64,000 nucleotides of DNA. Source: Chitinimonas koreensis. GTDB taxonomy: Bacteria; Pseudomonadota; Gammaproteobacteria; Burkholderiales; Chitinimonadaceae. Numbering within the stretch: position 1 is the first letter of the stretch; each line of letters begins with the position of its first letter. The position numbers and the translations under genes were made by a program. The stretch is taken from positions 4,303,001 through 4,367,000 of the forward strand of contig NZ_CP060704.1 in the NCBI RefSeq assembly GCF_014353015.1, read 5' to 3'. This document shows positions 19,943-29,377 of the stretch, piece by piece. The notes beneath the pieces were generated by a model. That model made no database searches and had not been told where the DNA came from. It worked only from the letters and a program-made list of their open reading frames with translations.

Positions 19943-20886
19943 TTGCCGGCCTCCTGCTGTTTCTGCTCGAAGCGGTGGAACCAGACGATCGGTGCGATCA
20001 GCAGCGCGAGCATGATGACCGCCACCGCCGAGGCCTGCGGCCAGTCGAGGTTGGCGCCGAAGTCGTCCATCAGCTTGTTGCCGATGAACACCACGTCGCC
20101 GCCGCCCAAGAGCGCCGGGATCACGTACTCGCCGACGGCCGGGATGAACACCATCATCGAGCCGGCGATGATGCCGGCCTTGGACAGCGGCAGCGTGATG
20201 CGGATGAAGGTGGTCAGCGGCTTGGCGCCGAGGTCGGCGGCGGCTTCGAACAGCCGGCCGTCGAGCTTCACCAGGTGGGCGTAGAGCGGCAGGATCATGA
20301 ACGGCAGGTAGTTGTAGACCATCCCCAGCAGCACCGAGAACGGCGTGTACAGGAGCTGCAGCGGCGCGTCGATCAGGCCCAGGCCCAGCAGGATGTTGTT
20401 GATCACCCCGTTGTCCTTGAGGATGCCGATCCAGGCGTAGACCCGCAGCAGGAAGGACGTCCAGAACGGGATCATCACCATCATCAGCAGCGTGTTGCGC
20501 GTCGCCTCGTTGGCCCGGGCGATGTTGTAGGCCAGCGGGTAGCCGATCAGCAGCGTCAGCAGCATGGTCAGGAAGGCGAGCTTGATCGCGTTCCAATAGG
20601 CGATGACGTACTGGCTCTCCTCGCGCGCTTCCTGCAACGGCTTCTCGACGAAGGCGTCGACCTCGTCGAACACCGTCTGGTACTTGGTGGTGTCGAGCGC
20701 GATGGTGGTCTTGTTGTCCTCCTGCTTGAGCAGCGGCGTGTACGGCGGCTGGGCGATGTCGGGCTCGGCGAAGCTGATCTTGAGCACGAAGAAGAAGGGC
20801 AAGAGGAAGAACACCAGTAGCCAGACGTAGGGGACCGCGATCACCCCGGTCCGGCCGCTGGGCAGGCGGGCTAGGAGCTTTTTCAT
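19939..20886 (-). CDS. potH: Polyamine ABC transporter permease, PotH/SpuG type
   Basis: First permease of the importer, 315 residues. MKKLLARLPSGRTGVIAVPYVWLLVFFLLPF (TM1), then a roughly 60-residue periplasmic loop, six membrane segments in total, MVMIPFWTSFLLRVYAWIGIL, and the EAA loop LFEAAADLGAKPLTTFIRITLPLS. GEYVIPALLGGG matches PotH. It overlaps both neighbours by 4 bases (ATGA), so potG, potH and potI are translationally coupled. Confidence 0.93.
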   Translation of the reverse strand: MKKLLARLPSGRTGVIAVPYVWLLVFFLLPFFFVLKISFAEPDIAQPPYTPLLKQEDNKTTIALDTTKYQTVFDEVDAFVEKPLQEAREESQYVIAYWNAIKLAFLTMLLTLLIGYPLAYNIARANEATRNTLLMMVMIPFWTSFLLRVYAWIGILKDNGVINNILLGLGLIDAPLQLLYTPFSVLLGMVYNYLPFMILPLYAHLVKLDGRLFEAAADLGAKPLTTFIRITLPLSKAGIIAGSMMVFIPAVGEYVIPALLGGGDVVFIGNKLMDDFGANLDWPQASAVAVIMLALLIAPIVWFHRFEQKQQEAGK

Positions 20887-22010
20887 GATGTCAGCACCAC
20901 GCCTTCACGGTCGGACCACTTGACCACGATCGGGTCGCCCCAGGTGGCCGGCTTGTCGTCGCCCCAGTGGCTGGAGGGCACGTTGGCGATCACGATGCGG
21001 CCGGAGGCGAGCTTGACGTGGTAGACCGAGTGCGAGCCGAGGTAGGCGATATCGTGCACCGTGCCCTCGGCCCAGTTGTACTGCGCCTCGGGCTTGTTGC
21101 GGCACAGCGTGACGTCCTCGGGCCGCACCGAGTACCACACGGTCATGCCCTTGGGCCCGGTGATGCCGTGGTCGACGTAGATGCCGCGCGGCAATTCGGC
21201 GCTGTCGATCACCACGTGGTCGGGCTCGTCGACGCTGAGCTTGCCCTCGAAGATATTGGTGGTGCCGATGAATTCGGCGGTGAAGCGGCAGTTCGGGTAT
21301 TCGTAGATCTCGCGCGGGCCGCCGACCTGCTTCAACTTGCCCTCGCTCATGATGGCGATGCGGCCGGCCATGGTCATGGCCTCTTCCTGGTCGTGCGTCA
21401 CCATGATGCAGGTCACGCCGACGGTCTCGATCACGTTGACCAGTTCGAGCTGGGTTTCCATCCGCAGCTTCTTGTCGAGCGCGCCGAGCGGCTCGTCCAA
21501 GAGCAGCAATTTGGGGCGCTTGGCCAGCGAACGCGCCAAGGCGGTGCGCTGCTGCTGGCCGCCGGACAGCTGGTGCGGCTTGCGGCGGGCCAGCTTCTTC
21601 ATCTGCACCAGCTCGAGCATCTTGCTGACGCGGTCGGCGATCTGATCGCGGGGCAGCTTGTCCTGCTTGAGGCCGAAGGCGATGTTCTGCTCGACCGTCA
21701 TGTGCGGGAACAGCGCATAGGACTGGAACATCATGTTGACCGGCCGGATGTAGGGCGGCATGTCGGTGATGTCCTGGCCGTCGAGGATGATGCGGCCCTC
21801 GGTCGGCGTCTCCATGCCGGCCAGCATGCGCAGGAGCGTGGATTTGCCTGAGCCGGAGCTGCCGAGCAGCGCGAAGATCTCGTTCTTCGGGATCACGAGG
21901 TCGACGTCGTCGACCGCGTAGAAGTCCCCGAACTTCTTCGTCACGCCCTTGATTTCGAGATAGTTCTGCTTGCCGTCGCCCTGGGCGAGTTCGGTCGGTG
22001 TTACCGCCAC
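20883..22010 (-). CDS. potG: Polyamine ABC transporter ATP-binding protein, PotG/SpuF type
   Basis: ATPase of the importer, 375 residues. Walker A ALLGSSGSGKSTLLRML, Q-loop MFQSYALFPHMTVEQN, signature LSGGQQQRTALARSLAKRPKLL, Walker B LLLDEPLGALDKK, H-loop CIMVTHDQEEAMTMAGR. A C-terminal TOBE-like region (about residues 290-370) is typical of PotG. It starts MAVTPTELAQGDGKQNYLEI, 136 bases downstream of potF with a hairpin in between, suggesting lower expression than the binding protein. Confidence 0.93.
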   Translation of the reverse strand: MAVTPTELAQGDGKQNYLEIKGVTKKFGDFYAVDDVDLVIPKNEIFALLGSSGSGKSTLLRMLAGMETPTEGRIILDGQDITDMPPYIRPVNMMFQSYALFPHMTVEQNIAFGLKQDKLPRDQIADRVSKMLELVQMKKLARRKPHQLSGGQQQRTALARSLAKRPKLLLLDEPLGALDKKLRMETQLELVNVIETVGVTCIMVTHDQEEAMTMAGRIAIMSEGKLKQVGGPREIYEYPNCRFTAEFIGTTNIFEGKLSVDEPDHVVIDSAELPRGIYVDHGITGPKGMTVWYSVRPEDVTLCRNKPEAQYNWAEGTVHDIAYLGSHSVYHVKLASGRIVIANVPSSHWGDDKPATWGDPIVVKWSDREGVVLTS

Positions 22011-22104
22011 GATGAAAGCTCCGTACTGGGTGCGGTTGGCGCTGTCGATATCCGGCTCACCCGATCCGGCGAGCGGGATGTCGGCAGCACCATGCCGTTA
22101 AAAA

Positions 22105-22131
22105 GGCCGGCATTTTAAATAAATGCCGGCC
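22105..22131 (-). terminator. Hairpin between potF and potG, likely attenuating terminator
   Basis: An 11-bp perfect inverted repeat GGCCGGCATTT/AAATGCCGGCC with a 5-base loop, followed on the minus strand by TTTTTAACGG. It begins 16 bases after the potF stop and precedes the coupled potGHI genes, so it may end most transcripts after the abundant binding protein or protect its 3' end. Confidence 0.75.
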
Positions 22132-22146
22132 CCGCTGTGACTGCGA

Positions 22147-23241
22147 TTATTTCGCAGCCTTGAACTGGTTGAAATACTTGGTGATCAGCTTCTGCTCGGC
22201 CGGTGCGATCGGCTTTTTGGCCTGCAGCTTGGTCATGGCTTCCTGGCTCATGAAGATCTTGGGATCGCTGGCGATCTTCTTGTCCACGAACGGCGCCGAC
22301 TTGAGGTTGGGGTTGGCGTAATTGACGAAATTGGAAATCTCGGCCGCCACCTTGGGCTCGAGGATGTAGTTGATCCACTTGTGGGCGTTGTCGGCGTTCT
22401 TGGCGTCCTTGGGGATCGCCATATTGTCGATCCAGGCCACCGTGCCCTTCTGCGGCACCACGTATTCGATCTTCTGCTTGTTCTTGGCCTTCTCGGCGCG
22501 GTCCTTGGCGATATAGGTGTCGCCGTTGAAGGACATCGCCACGCAGACGTCGCCATTGGCCAAGAGGTCGATCGGCGAGCTGTTGAACAGCCGCACGTCG
22601 GGTCGCACCTTCTTCAGCACCTCGGTGGCGGCCTTGAGCTGGGCTTCGCTGTGGTCGTTGGCGTCCTTGCCCAGGTAGATGTTGACCATCGAGTAGACGT
22701 CGCTGCCGGTGTCCATGAAGGAGATGCCGCAGGACTTGAGCTTGTTGGTGTACTTCGGATTGAACAGCAGTTCCCACTCGTCCGCCGGCATCGGCTCGGC
22801 GCCGAGCGCCTTCTTCACCTTGTCGACGTTGATGCCGAAGGCGGTGGTGCCCCACATGTACGGCACCAGGAACTTGTTGCCCGGGTCGGCCATCTCGGCC
22901 ATTTTCAGGATTTCGGGGTTGAGGTTGGCCCAGTTCGGGAGCTTGGTCTTGTCCAGCGGCAGGTAGACGCCCGACTGGATCTGCTTGGCGGCGAATTCCA
23001 GCGAAGGCACCACGATGTCGTAGCCCGACTTGCCGGTCAGCAGCTTGGCCTGCAGCGTCTCGTTGCTGTCGTAGACGTCGTACTTGATCTTGACGCCGTT
23101 GGCCTTCTCGAAATTCGGCACGGTCTGCTCGCCGACGTAATCGTTCCAGTTGTAGATGTTCAACTGGCCGGCGGCTTGGGCCGTCAGGGACAGTGCCGCC
23201 ACGGCGGCGGCCGCCATGGTGATCGCGAATTGCTTAGCCAT
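22147..23241 (-). CDS. potF: Polyamine ABC transporter substrate-binding protein, PotF/SpuD type
   Basis: Periplasmic putrescine/spermidine-binding protein, 364 residues. Start MAKQFAITMAAAAVAALSLTAQAAGQLNIYNWNDYVG: signal peptide cleaved after AQAA, then the SpuD/PotF N-terminus. An in-frame ATG at 23286 is rejected because GGAG lies correctly before 23241 and the signal peptide starts here. YDVYDSNETLQAKLL, GKSGYDIVVPS, PYMWGTTAFGINVD and SSPIDLLANGDVCVAMSFNGD are typical. Only one binding protein is present, unlike Pseudomonas spuDE. Confidence 0.94.
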   Translation of the reverse strand: MAKQFAITMAAAAVAALSLTAQAAGQLNIYNWNDYVGEQTVPNFEKANGVKIKYDVYDSNETLQAKLLTGKSGYDIVVPSLEFAAKQIQSGVYLPLDKTKLPNWANLNPEILKMAEMADPGNKFLVPYMWGTTAFGINVDKVKKALGAEPMPADEWELLFNPKYTNKLKSCGISFMDTGSDVYSMVNIYLGKDANDHSEAQLKAATEVLKKVRPDVRLFNSSPIDLLANGDVCVAMSFNGDTYIAKDRAEKAKNKQKIEYVVPQKGTVAWIDNMAIPKDAKNADNAHKWINYILEPKVAAEISNFVNYANPNLKSAPFVDKKIASDPKIFMSQEAMTKLQAKKPIAPAEQKLITKYFNQFKAAK

Positions 23242-23361
23242 CGAGTTGCGCTCCTTGGAATGGGGTCGGGTGTCGAGTGTTGCCAAGAAAACTGCAGGAC
23301 TTCGGGGTTGCCGCGGCGGCCCCCGACTGCCGCGGCATCAAGCATCAACTATTCCAGCACA

Positions 23362-24777
23362 TCACGCCATGCCGAGATCGCGCGCGGTCAGGCCGATGCA
23401 ATGCGCGGCCTTTTCGACCAGTTCGTCGATCTCGCCGCGGGTCATCACCAGCGGCGGGCTCAGCAGCATGCGGTCGGCGGTGGCGCGCATGATCAGGTTG
23501 TTGCGGAAGCAATGGTCGCGGCACTGGTTGCCCAGGCCCCACGGATCGTCGAAGCGCTGGCGGGTGGCCTTGTCCTTCGTCAGCTGGATGCCGGCGACCA
23601 GGCCCGCGCCATGCACCTCGCCGACCAGCGGCGAGCCGGCCAGCGCCTCGCGCAGGCTGTTCTGGAAGTAGGGCCCGGTATCGGTGCGCACCTGGTCGAC
23701 GATGCCGTCGTCGCGCAGCATGCGGATGTTGGCGACCGCGACCGCGGCGGCGACCGGATGGCCCGAGTAGGTCAGGCCGTGGTTGAAGTCGCCGGCCGAC
23801 ATCAGCACGTCGGCGACGCGGCGGTGCAGGCCGACCGCGCCGATCGGCACGTAGCCCGACGACAGGCCCTTGGCCATGGTGATCAGGTCCGGCTCGAAGC
23901 CGAAGTGCTGGTGGGCGAACCACTGGCCGGTGCGGCCGAAGCCGCCGATCACTTCGTCGGCGCACAGCAGGATGTCGTACTTGCGGCAGATGCGCTGGAT
24001 CTCGGGCCAGTAGGTGTCGGCCGGGAAGATCACGCCGCCGGCGCCCTGGAACGGCTCGCCGATGAAGGCCGCGACGTTGTCGGCGCCGATCTCGAGGATC
24101 TTGGCCTCGAGTTCCTGCGCGCGCGCCAGCGCGAACTGCTCGGGCGTCTGGTCGCCGCCGTCGGCATACCAGTAGGGCTGGTTGATGTGGGCGATATTGG
24201 GCACCTGGCTCGGCATCTGCTCGTGCATGTAGCCCATGCCGCCGAGCGAGGCGCCGGCGATGGTCGAACCGTGGTAGCCGTTGTGGCGCGAGATGAAGTA
24301 GCGCTTCTGCGGCTTGCCCTGCGCCGCCCAGAACTTGTGCACGATGCGGATGACCGTGTCGTTGCCTTCCGAGCCCGAGTTGCAATAGAAGAAGTGCTCG
24401 AAGCCGGCCGGCGCCACTTCGGACAGCAGCTGCGACAGCTCGATCACCGGCGGGTGGGTGGTCTTGAAGAAGGTGTTGTAGTACGGCAGCTCGAGGATCT
24501 GCTTGTAGGCGACGTCGGCCAGCTCCTTGCGGCCGTAGCCGACGTTGACGCACCACAGCCCGGCCATGCCGTCGATGATCTTGTTGCCCTCGCTGTCCCA
24601 CAGGTAGACGCCCTGCGCATGGGTGATCACCCGGCTGCCGATCTTGTTCAGCGCGCCCATGTCGCTGAACGGATGCAGGTGGTGGGCGGCGTCCATCTGC
24701 TGCCATTCGCGCGTGGTGCGGGCAGGCTTGCGGGCCTCGGCGTGGATGGCGGGACGGGTTTCGAACGGGTTGGTCAT
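23362..24777 (-). CDS. spuC: Putrescine--pyruvate aminotransferase (class III), SpuC type
   Basis: Transfers the amino group of putrescine (or a relative) to pyruvate, giving 4-aminobutanal and alanine. 471 residues from MTNPFETRPA, with GGAG upstream; the longer in-frame extension to 24933 is rejected. Motifs: MAGLWCVNVGYGRKELADVA, FFYCNSGSEGNDTVIRIV, RHNGYHGSTIAGASLGGM, LLCADEVIGGFGRTG and the PLP lysine in LITMAKGLSSGYVPIGAV. It sits between the binding protein and the glutamine-synthetase homologue, as in the spu operon. The alanine it would make is the substrate of the ald gene at 27131. Confidence 0.93.
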   Translation of the reverse strand: MTNPFETRPAIHAEARKPARTTREWQQMDAAHHLHPFSDMGALNKIGSRVITHAQGVYLWDSEGNKIIDGMAGLWCVNVGYGRKELADVAYKQILELPYYNTFFKTTHPPVIELSQLLSEVAPAGFEHFFYCNSGSEGNDTVIRIVHKFWAAQGKPQKRYFISRHNGYHGSTIAGASLGGMGYMHEQMPSQVPNIAHINQPYWYADGGDQTPEQFALARAQELEAKILEIGADNVAAFIGEPFQGAGGVIFPADTYWPEIQRICRKYDILLCADEVIGGFGRTGQWFAHQHFGFEPDLITMAKGLSSGYVPIGAVGLHRRVADVLMSAGDFNHGLTYSGHPVAAAVAVANIRMLRDDGIVDQVRTDTGPYFQNSLREALAGSPLVGEVHGAGLVAGIQLTKDKATRQRFDDPWGLGNQCRDHCFRNNLIMRATADRMLLSPPLVMTRGEIDELVEKAAHCIGLTARDLGMA

Positions 24778-24848
24778 CGCGGTTCTCCATGGCGGCCGCT
24801 CCTGGCGGCCGCCTGATTTCGGTGTGGCTGGGGGTAAAACGGTGGTGC

Positions 24849-26176
24849 TTACACGTTGAGCAGCAGGTGGCTGCGCTCCCACGAGCTGATCACGCGGAAG
24901 AAGGTGTCGTATTCCTTCTCCTTCACCGCGCAATAGGCGTTGACGAAGTTGGCGCCGAACACCTCGGCGATGTCGGCCGAGTCGCGCATCAGCTCGACGG
25001 CGTCCTCGAGGTGGCGCGGCAGCTCGTAGTCCAGATCGTAGCCGCTGGTGATCATCGGGTCGGACGGCTTGAGGCCCTTGACCATGCCGAGGTAGCCGCA
25101 GGCCAGCGTGGCGGCCATGGCGAGGTAGGGGTTCACGTCGACGCCCGGCACGCGGTTCTCGACCCGGCGCGCCTCGGGCCCGAGTTGGGCACGCGGATGC
25201 CGACGGTGCGGTTGTCGTAGCCCCACTGCAGGTTGATCGGCGCGGCGGTGAAGCGCGACAGCCGGCGGTAGCTGTTGACGAAGGGCGCCATGATCGGCAT
25301 CACCGACGGCATGTAGCGCTGCAGGCCGGCGATATAGCTGAGGAACAGGTCGGACGGGCCGCCGTCGGCGTTGGAGAAGACGTTGCGGCCGTCCTTGTCG
25401 ACGATGCTCTGGTGCACGTGCATCGCGCTGCCCGGCTCCTCCTGCATCGGCTTGGCCATGAAGGTGGCGTAGATGTTGTGGCGCAGCGCGGTCTCGCGCA
25501 CCACCCGCTTGAACAGGAACACCCGGTCGGCCAGGTCGAGCGCGTCGCCGTGGACGAAGTTGATCTCCATCTGGCCGGCGCCGACTTCATGGATCAGCGT
25601 GTCGACGTCGAGCCGCATCACGTCGCTGTACTCGTAGACGTCCTCGAAATAGGGGTCGAATTCGTTCACCGCGTCGATGCTGTAGCTCATGCGGCCGGTC
25701 TCGGCGCGGCCGGTGCGGCCGACCGGCGGCTTGAGCGGGATGTCGGGATCGATATTGCGCTCGACCAGGTAGAACTCCAGCTCGGGCGCCACCACCGGCT
25801 GCCAGCCGCGCTGCTTGTACAGGTCGAGCACCTTGCGCAGCACGTAGCGCGGCGAGATGTCGACCGGCGTGCCGTCGAAGTGCACGCAGTCGTGGATCAC
25901 CAGCGCGGTCGGCTCGGGCGCCCAGGGCACCAGCCGCACCGTGTTGAAGTCGGGCACGCAGACCACGTCCGGATCGGTCGGCCCGGTGATGCTGTCGTCG
26001 TCGGGCCAGTCGCCGGTCACGGTCTGGATCAGCACCGCCTTGGGCAGCCGCATATTGGCCGAGTTGAACTGGCTCTTGGGCAGGATCTTGCCGCGGGCCA
26101 CGCCGGTCATGTCGGGCACCACGCACTCGACTTCGGTGATGCCGTGCTCGCGGAAGAAGTCTTGGAACTGGTTCAT
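24849..26176 (-). CDS. puuA: Gamma-glutamylputrescine synthetase (glutamine synthetase family), with apparent frameshift
   Basis: ATP-dependent ligation of glutamate to putrescine (PuuA/SpuB/SpuI type). Starts MNQFQDFFREHGITEVECVV; contains GKILPKSQFN, the catalytic VVAPELEFYLVE, GAGQMEINFVHGDAL and AMHVHQSIVDKDG. The frame breaks near 25178: as written it reads VPNSGPRRAGSR, but one added base in the local G or C run gives VPNSGPEARRVENRVPG, continuing to YDTFFRVISSWERSHLLLNV and the stop at 24849. The corrected length of 442 residues matches the family. Catalytic arginine and the C-terminal part are intact in the second frame. Confidence 0.87.
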
Positions 26177-26325
26177 GCTGTTTTTCGCCGCTGGATGCGG
26201 ACGAACCTCCGGTTGTTTGTCATCCGGGCGACGTTGGAAAGCGCGGCGGGCGCGGCGCGAAGCCGGCCCGTCGCTTTCCAATGGCGCTTGACGACGGGTG
26301 TTCCGCCCGGGGCGGACTAGGCGGC

Positions 26326-27093
26326 CTAGCTGCGGCTCGCCAGATGGCGCCGGCAATCGTCGCCGAAAGCCTTGAACAGCTTCACGGACAACGGGTTGTC
26401 GGCGTACTTCCACTCGGGGTGCCATTGCACCGCGAGCGTGAAACCTTGCGCATCGCGCACCGAGAAGGCCTCGATCAGGCCGTCCGGCGCCACCGCCTCG
26501 GCGCGCAGGCCCTCGCCGAGCCGTTGCACGCCCTGGTTGTGGATCGAATTGACGCGCGCTTCCTTCATGCCGCTGATGCGGTGGATCAGCCCGTCGGCCG
26601 TGAAGCTGACCGGGTGGGCCGGGCCGTACTGCACGGCGAGATCGGCGGCCGCGTCCTCGCGGTGGTCCATCATGCCCGGCGTCTCGTGCACCTTCTGGTG
26701 CAGCGTGCCGCCGAACACCACGTTCATCTCCTGGAAGCCGCGGCAGATCGCGAACACCGGGATGCCGCGCGCGACCGCCGCCTTCATCAGCGGCATCGCG
26801 GTCTCGTCGCGCGCGGTATCGAGGAACTGGCCCTCGGGCAGTTCCGGCCCGCTGTAGCGCCGGGGGTCGACCATCGACACGCTGCCGGTGAACATGAAGC
26901 CGTCCACCAGCTCCAGCAGCGAATCGAAGTCCTGCCGCTCGCCGAGCGCCGGGATCAGCATGGCGAGGCAGCCGGCGCCGTCGACCACCGCGTCGATGTA
27001 CTTCTCGCCGACGCAATGGAAGGGGTGATGACCGAGCATCTTGCGGTCGGCCACCAGGGCGACCAGGGGTTTGCGTTTCATGTTCTCCACCAT
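26326..27093 (-). CDS. puuD: Gamma-glutamyl-gamma-aminobutyrate hydrolase (class I glutamine amidotransferase-like), PuuD/SpuA type
   Basis: Releases glutamate from gamma-glutamyl-GABA at the end of the gamma-glutamylated putrescine route. 255 residues. The nucleophile elbow is VFAICRGFQEMNVVFGG (Cys117), the C-terminal catalytic pair lies in AVQWHPEWKYADN, and GFMFTGSVSMVDPRRY and NSIHNQGVQRLGEGL are typical of the family. The first ATG (27093) has no clear ribosome site and MKRKPLVALV at 27081 is an alternative start. It lies 37 bases after ald in the same direction. Confidence 0.92.
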   Translation of the reverse strand: MVENMKRKPLVALVADRKMLGHHPFHCVGEKYIDAVVDGAGCLAMLIPALGERQDFDSLLELVDGFMFTGSVSMVDPRRYSGPELPEGQFLDTARDETAMPLMKAAVARGIPVFAICRGFQEMNVVFGGTLHQKVHETPGMMDHREDAAADLAVQYGPAHPVSFTADGLIHRISGMKEARVNSIHNQGVQRLGEGLRAEAVAPDGLIEAFSVRDAQGFTLAVQWHPEWKYADNPLSVKLFKAFGDDCRRHLASRS

Positions 27094-27130
27094 TCGGTTG
27101 CGGGCCGCGCGCGGGCGGCACGGCCGGGGT

Positions 27131-28246
27131 TCAGTTCAGCAGCGAGTCGGCCGGCACGTATTCGTAGGCCAGATCGCGCGCCACGGCCGCGTAGGTGATC
27201 TTGCCCTCGCATACGTTGAGGCCGTTCCTCAGGTGGACATCGTCGCGCAGCGCGCGTTTCCAGCCCTTGTTGGCGATCGCCACCGCGTGCACCAGCGTGG
27301 CGTTGGTCAGGGCGATGGTCGAGGTGCGCGCCACGCCGCCCGGCATGTTGGCCACGCAGTAGTGGGTCACGCCGTCGACCACGTAGGTCGGCTCCTGGTG
27401 GGTGGTCGCGCGCGAGGTCTCAAAGCAGCCGCCCTGGTCGATCGCCACGTCCACCAGCACCGAGCCCGGCTTCATCAGTTTTAGCATGTCGCGCGTCACC
27501 AGCTTGGGTGCCGCGGCGCCGGGGATCAGCACCGCGCCGATCACCGCGTCGGCCGCCTTCAGTTCACTCTCGATCGCGTCCTGAGTCGAGTACAGCGTCT
27601 TGATGCGGCCGCCGAACGCTTCGTCGATTTCCTTCAGGCGCGGCAGCGAGCGGTCGAGGATGGTCACGTCGGCGCCGAGGCCGGCCGCCATGCGTGCCGC
27701 GTGGACGCCGACCACGCCGCCGCCGATCACCGTGACGTGGCCGGGGGCCACGCCGGGCACGCCGCCGAGCAGCACGCCCGAGCCGCCCTGCGATTTCTCC
27801 AGCGCGCGCGCCGCGGCCTGGATGGCCATGCGGCCGGCGACCTCGGACATCGGCGCCAGCAGCGGCAGGCCGCCGCGGCCGTCGGTCACCGTCTCGTAGG
27901 CGATCGCCACGGCGCCGGACTTGACCAGCGCGGCGGTCTGCTCGGGATCCGGCGCCAGGTGCAGATAGGTATAGAGGATCTGGCCGGGCCGCAGCATCGC
28001 GCACTCGACCGGCTGCGGCTCCTTCACCTTGATGATCATCTCGGCGCGCTTGAAGATTTCCTCGGCGCTCTGCACGATCTGGGCCCCTGCGTCGAGATAC
28101 TGCTCGTCGGGGAAGCCGATGGCGGTGCCGGCATGGGCCTGCACCAGCACGTCGTGGCCGTTGCGCTTCAGTTCCTTGACCCCGGCGGGCGTCAGGCCCA
28201 CGCGGTATTCATGGTTTTTGATTTCCTTCGGTACGCCGATCAGCAT
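27131..28246 (-). CDS. ald: Alanine dehydrogenase
   Basis: NAD-dependent oxidative deamination of L-alanine to pyruvate and ammonia. 371 residues, full length: MLIGVPKEIKNHEYRVGLTP with the substrate-binding Arg, MIIKVKEPQ (Lys), TYLHLAPD (His), the NAD motif VTVIGGGVVGVHAARMAAGLG and the catalytic VDVAIDQGGCFETS. GGAG is ten bases upstream. As first gene of the polyamine operon it would recycle the alanine formed by the putrescine--pyruvate aminotransferase, returning pyruvate as amino acceptor; that link is inference from gene order. Confidence 0.95.
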   Translation of the reverse strand: MLIGVPKEIKNHEYRVGLTPAGVKELKRNGHDVLVQAHAGTAIGFPDEQYLDAGAQIVQSAEEIFKRAEMIIKVKEPQPVECAMLRPGQILYTYLHLAPDPEQTAALVKSGAVAIAYETVTDGRGGLPLLAPMSEVAGRMAIQAAARALEKSQGGSGVLLGGVPGVAPGHVTVIGGGVVGVHAARMAAGLGADVTILDRSLPRLKEIDEAFGGRIKTLYSTQDAIESELKAADAVIGAVLIPGAAAPKLVTRDMLKLMKPGSVLVDVAIDQGGCFETSRATTHQEPTYVVDGVTHYCVANMPGGVARTSTIALTNATLVHAVAIANKGWKRALRDDVHLRNGLNVCEGKITYAAVARDLAYEYVPADSLLN

Positions 28247-28367
28247 TTGGTGTTGTCTCCGTTTTTGAGGTCTGGAACGGGCCGCGCTCGTGGCATGGTC
28301 CGCAGGACGCGTTCACCGGCCTGGTGCGTCAAACATTCTCAACGCACCGGCCCTGTGCGATGTCAAA

Positions 28368-28518
28368 CTTATTAAACACCAGCCCTCAAACGGCGCACAA
28401 GAAACATCGGTTGTGCAGCGCAATAAACGAAATATCAAGGACTTTACCGCTTGCGCACGCTTGCAACGGCGCAGAAGCCCGTATAATTTCCCATGACGAG
28501 GCGTTCATCATATTGAAC
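28368..28518. promoter_or_regulatory. Divergent promoter region with candidate PuuR operators
   Basis: The 305-bp gap between ald (28246, minus) and the puuR-like gene (28552, plus) contains CTTATTAAACA at 28368-28378 and CATATTGAACA at 28509-28519. The second is part of an inverted repeat GTTCA-TCATAT-TGAAC (28503-28518) just before the regulator's ribosome site. Both resemble the TAATGAACA core of E. coli PuuR sites. The remainder of the gap shows no gene. Binding is inferred. Confidence 0.5.
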
Positions 28519-28551
28519 ACTCGGGACGCCTAGAAAAGCAAGGAAGATGCC

Positions 28552-29121
28552 ATGTCGATGGAAGTCAGCACCCGGCTCAAGCTGGTGCGCGAGAAGCACG
28601 CGCTGTCGCAGCGCGAGCTGGCCAAGCGCGCCGGAGTGACCAACAGCACCATTTCGCTGATCGAGCAGAACCGGGTGAGCCCCTCCATCTCTTCTCTGAA
28701 GAAGGTGCTGGACGGCGTGCCGATGAGCCTCGCCGAATTCTTCACCTTCGATATAGAAGAGCCGGCCAAGCCCTCGCCATTCTTCGACGCCGAGACCATG
28801 CCCGACATCGGCGGCGAGGGCGTCGCGCTCTACCTGGTCGGCCATGGCGTGCAGAACCGCCACATCACCATGCTGCGCGAGATCTACGCCGGCGGCGCCG
28901 ACACCGGCGCCGAGATGCTGAGCCACGCCGGCCAGGAGGTCGGCATGGTGGTCAAGGGCGAGATCGAGCTCACGGTCGACAAGCAGACCCGCGTGCTCAA
29001 GCCCGGCGAAGGCTATTACTTCGATTCGAGCCTGCCGCACCGCTTCCGCAATCCGGGCCGCGACGAGGCCGAACTGGTCAGCGCCAGCCTGGTCAGCCCG
29101 AATGCGGCGCCGAGCTTCTGA
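28552..29121 (+). CDS. puuR: XRE-cupin transcriptional regulator, PuuR type
   Basis: A 189-residue repressor-like protein. N-terminal HTH: LKLVREKHALSQRELAKRAGVTNSTISLIEQNRVSPSISSL-type helix pair (about residues 8-48). C-terminal cupin: AGQEVGMVVKGEIELTVDKQTRVLKPGEGYYFDSSLPHRFRN-type barrel (about 125-170), with the metal-binding-like His and Glu. This domain pair and length match PuuR, which senses putrescine and represses the puu genes. Divergent from ald-puuDA-spuC-pot and followed by a PuuC-type dehydrogenase, so it probably controls both. Start may be two codons later (MEVSTRLK). Confidence 0.87.
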   Translation: MSMEVSTRLKLVREKHALSQRELAKRAGVTNSTISLIEQNRVSPSISSLKKVLDGVPMSLAEFFTFDIEEPAKPSPFFDAETMPDIGGEGVALYLVGHGVQNRHITMLREIYAGGADTGAEMLSHAGQEVGMVVKGEIELTVDKQTRVLKPGEGYYFDSSLPHRFRNPGRDEAELVSASLVSPNAAPSF

Positions 29122-29241
29122 GAGCCTGGCATGCGTGACGACCTTCGCGACAGAACGATCCGCAGTGCAGGCACCCGGCACAGCCGGGCGCATGCGGTCG
29201 GCACGTACTCGACCCATCGGCTCTCCCCTGATTCACCCCTG

Positions 29242-29285
29242 CTCCCCCGCCCTCGCCGCCGCGAGGGGGCCTCGCTTCGCTCGAG
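29242..29285. repeat. Intergenic repeat, family R4
   Basis: CCCCCGCCCTCGCCGCCGCG then AGGGGGCCTCGCTTCGCTCG; second copy of the element at 16383. It lies between the puuR-like gene and the aldehyde dehydrogenase. Confidence 0.7.
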
Positions 29286-29377
29286 CGCATCGATCTCGAC
29301 GATGCGTTGCATTTGATCGATTTTCGGGAGCCACGAAGCAGCGGCCGCTCCCCATCACCCAGTTCACGGAGATCACG

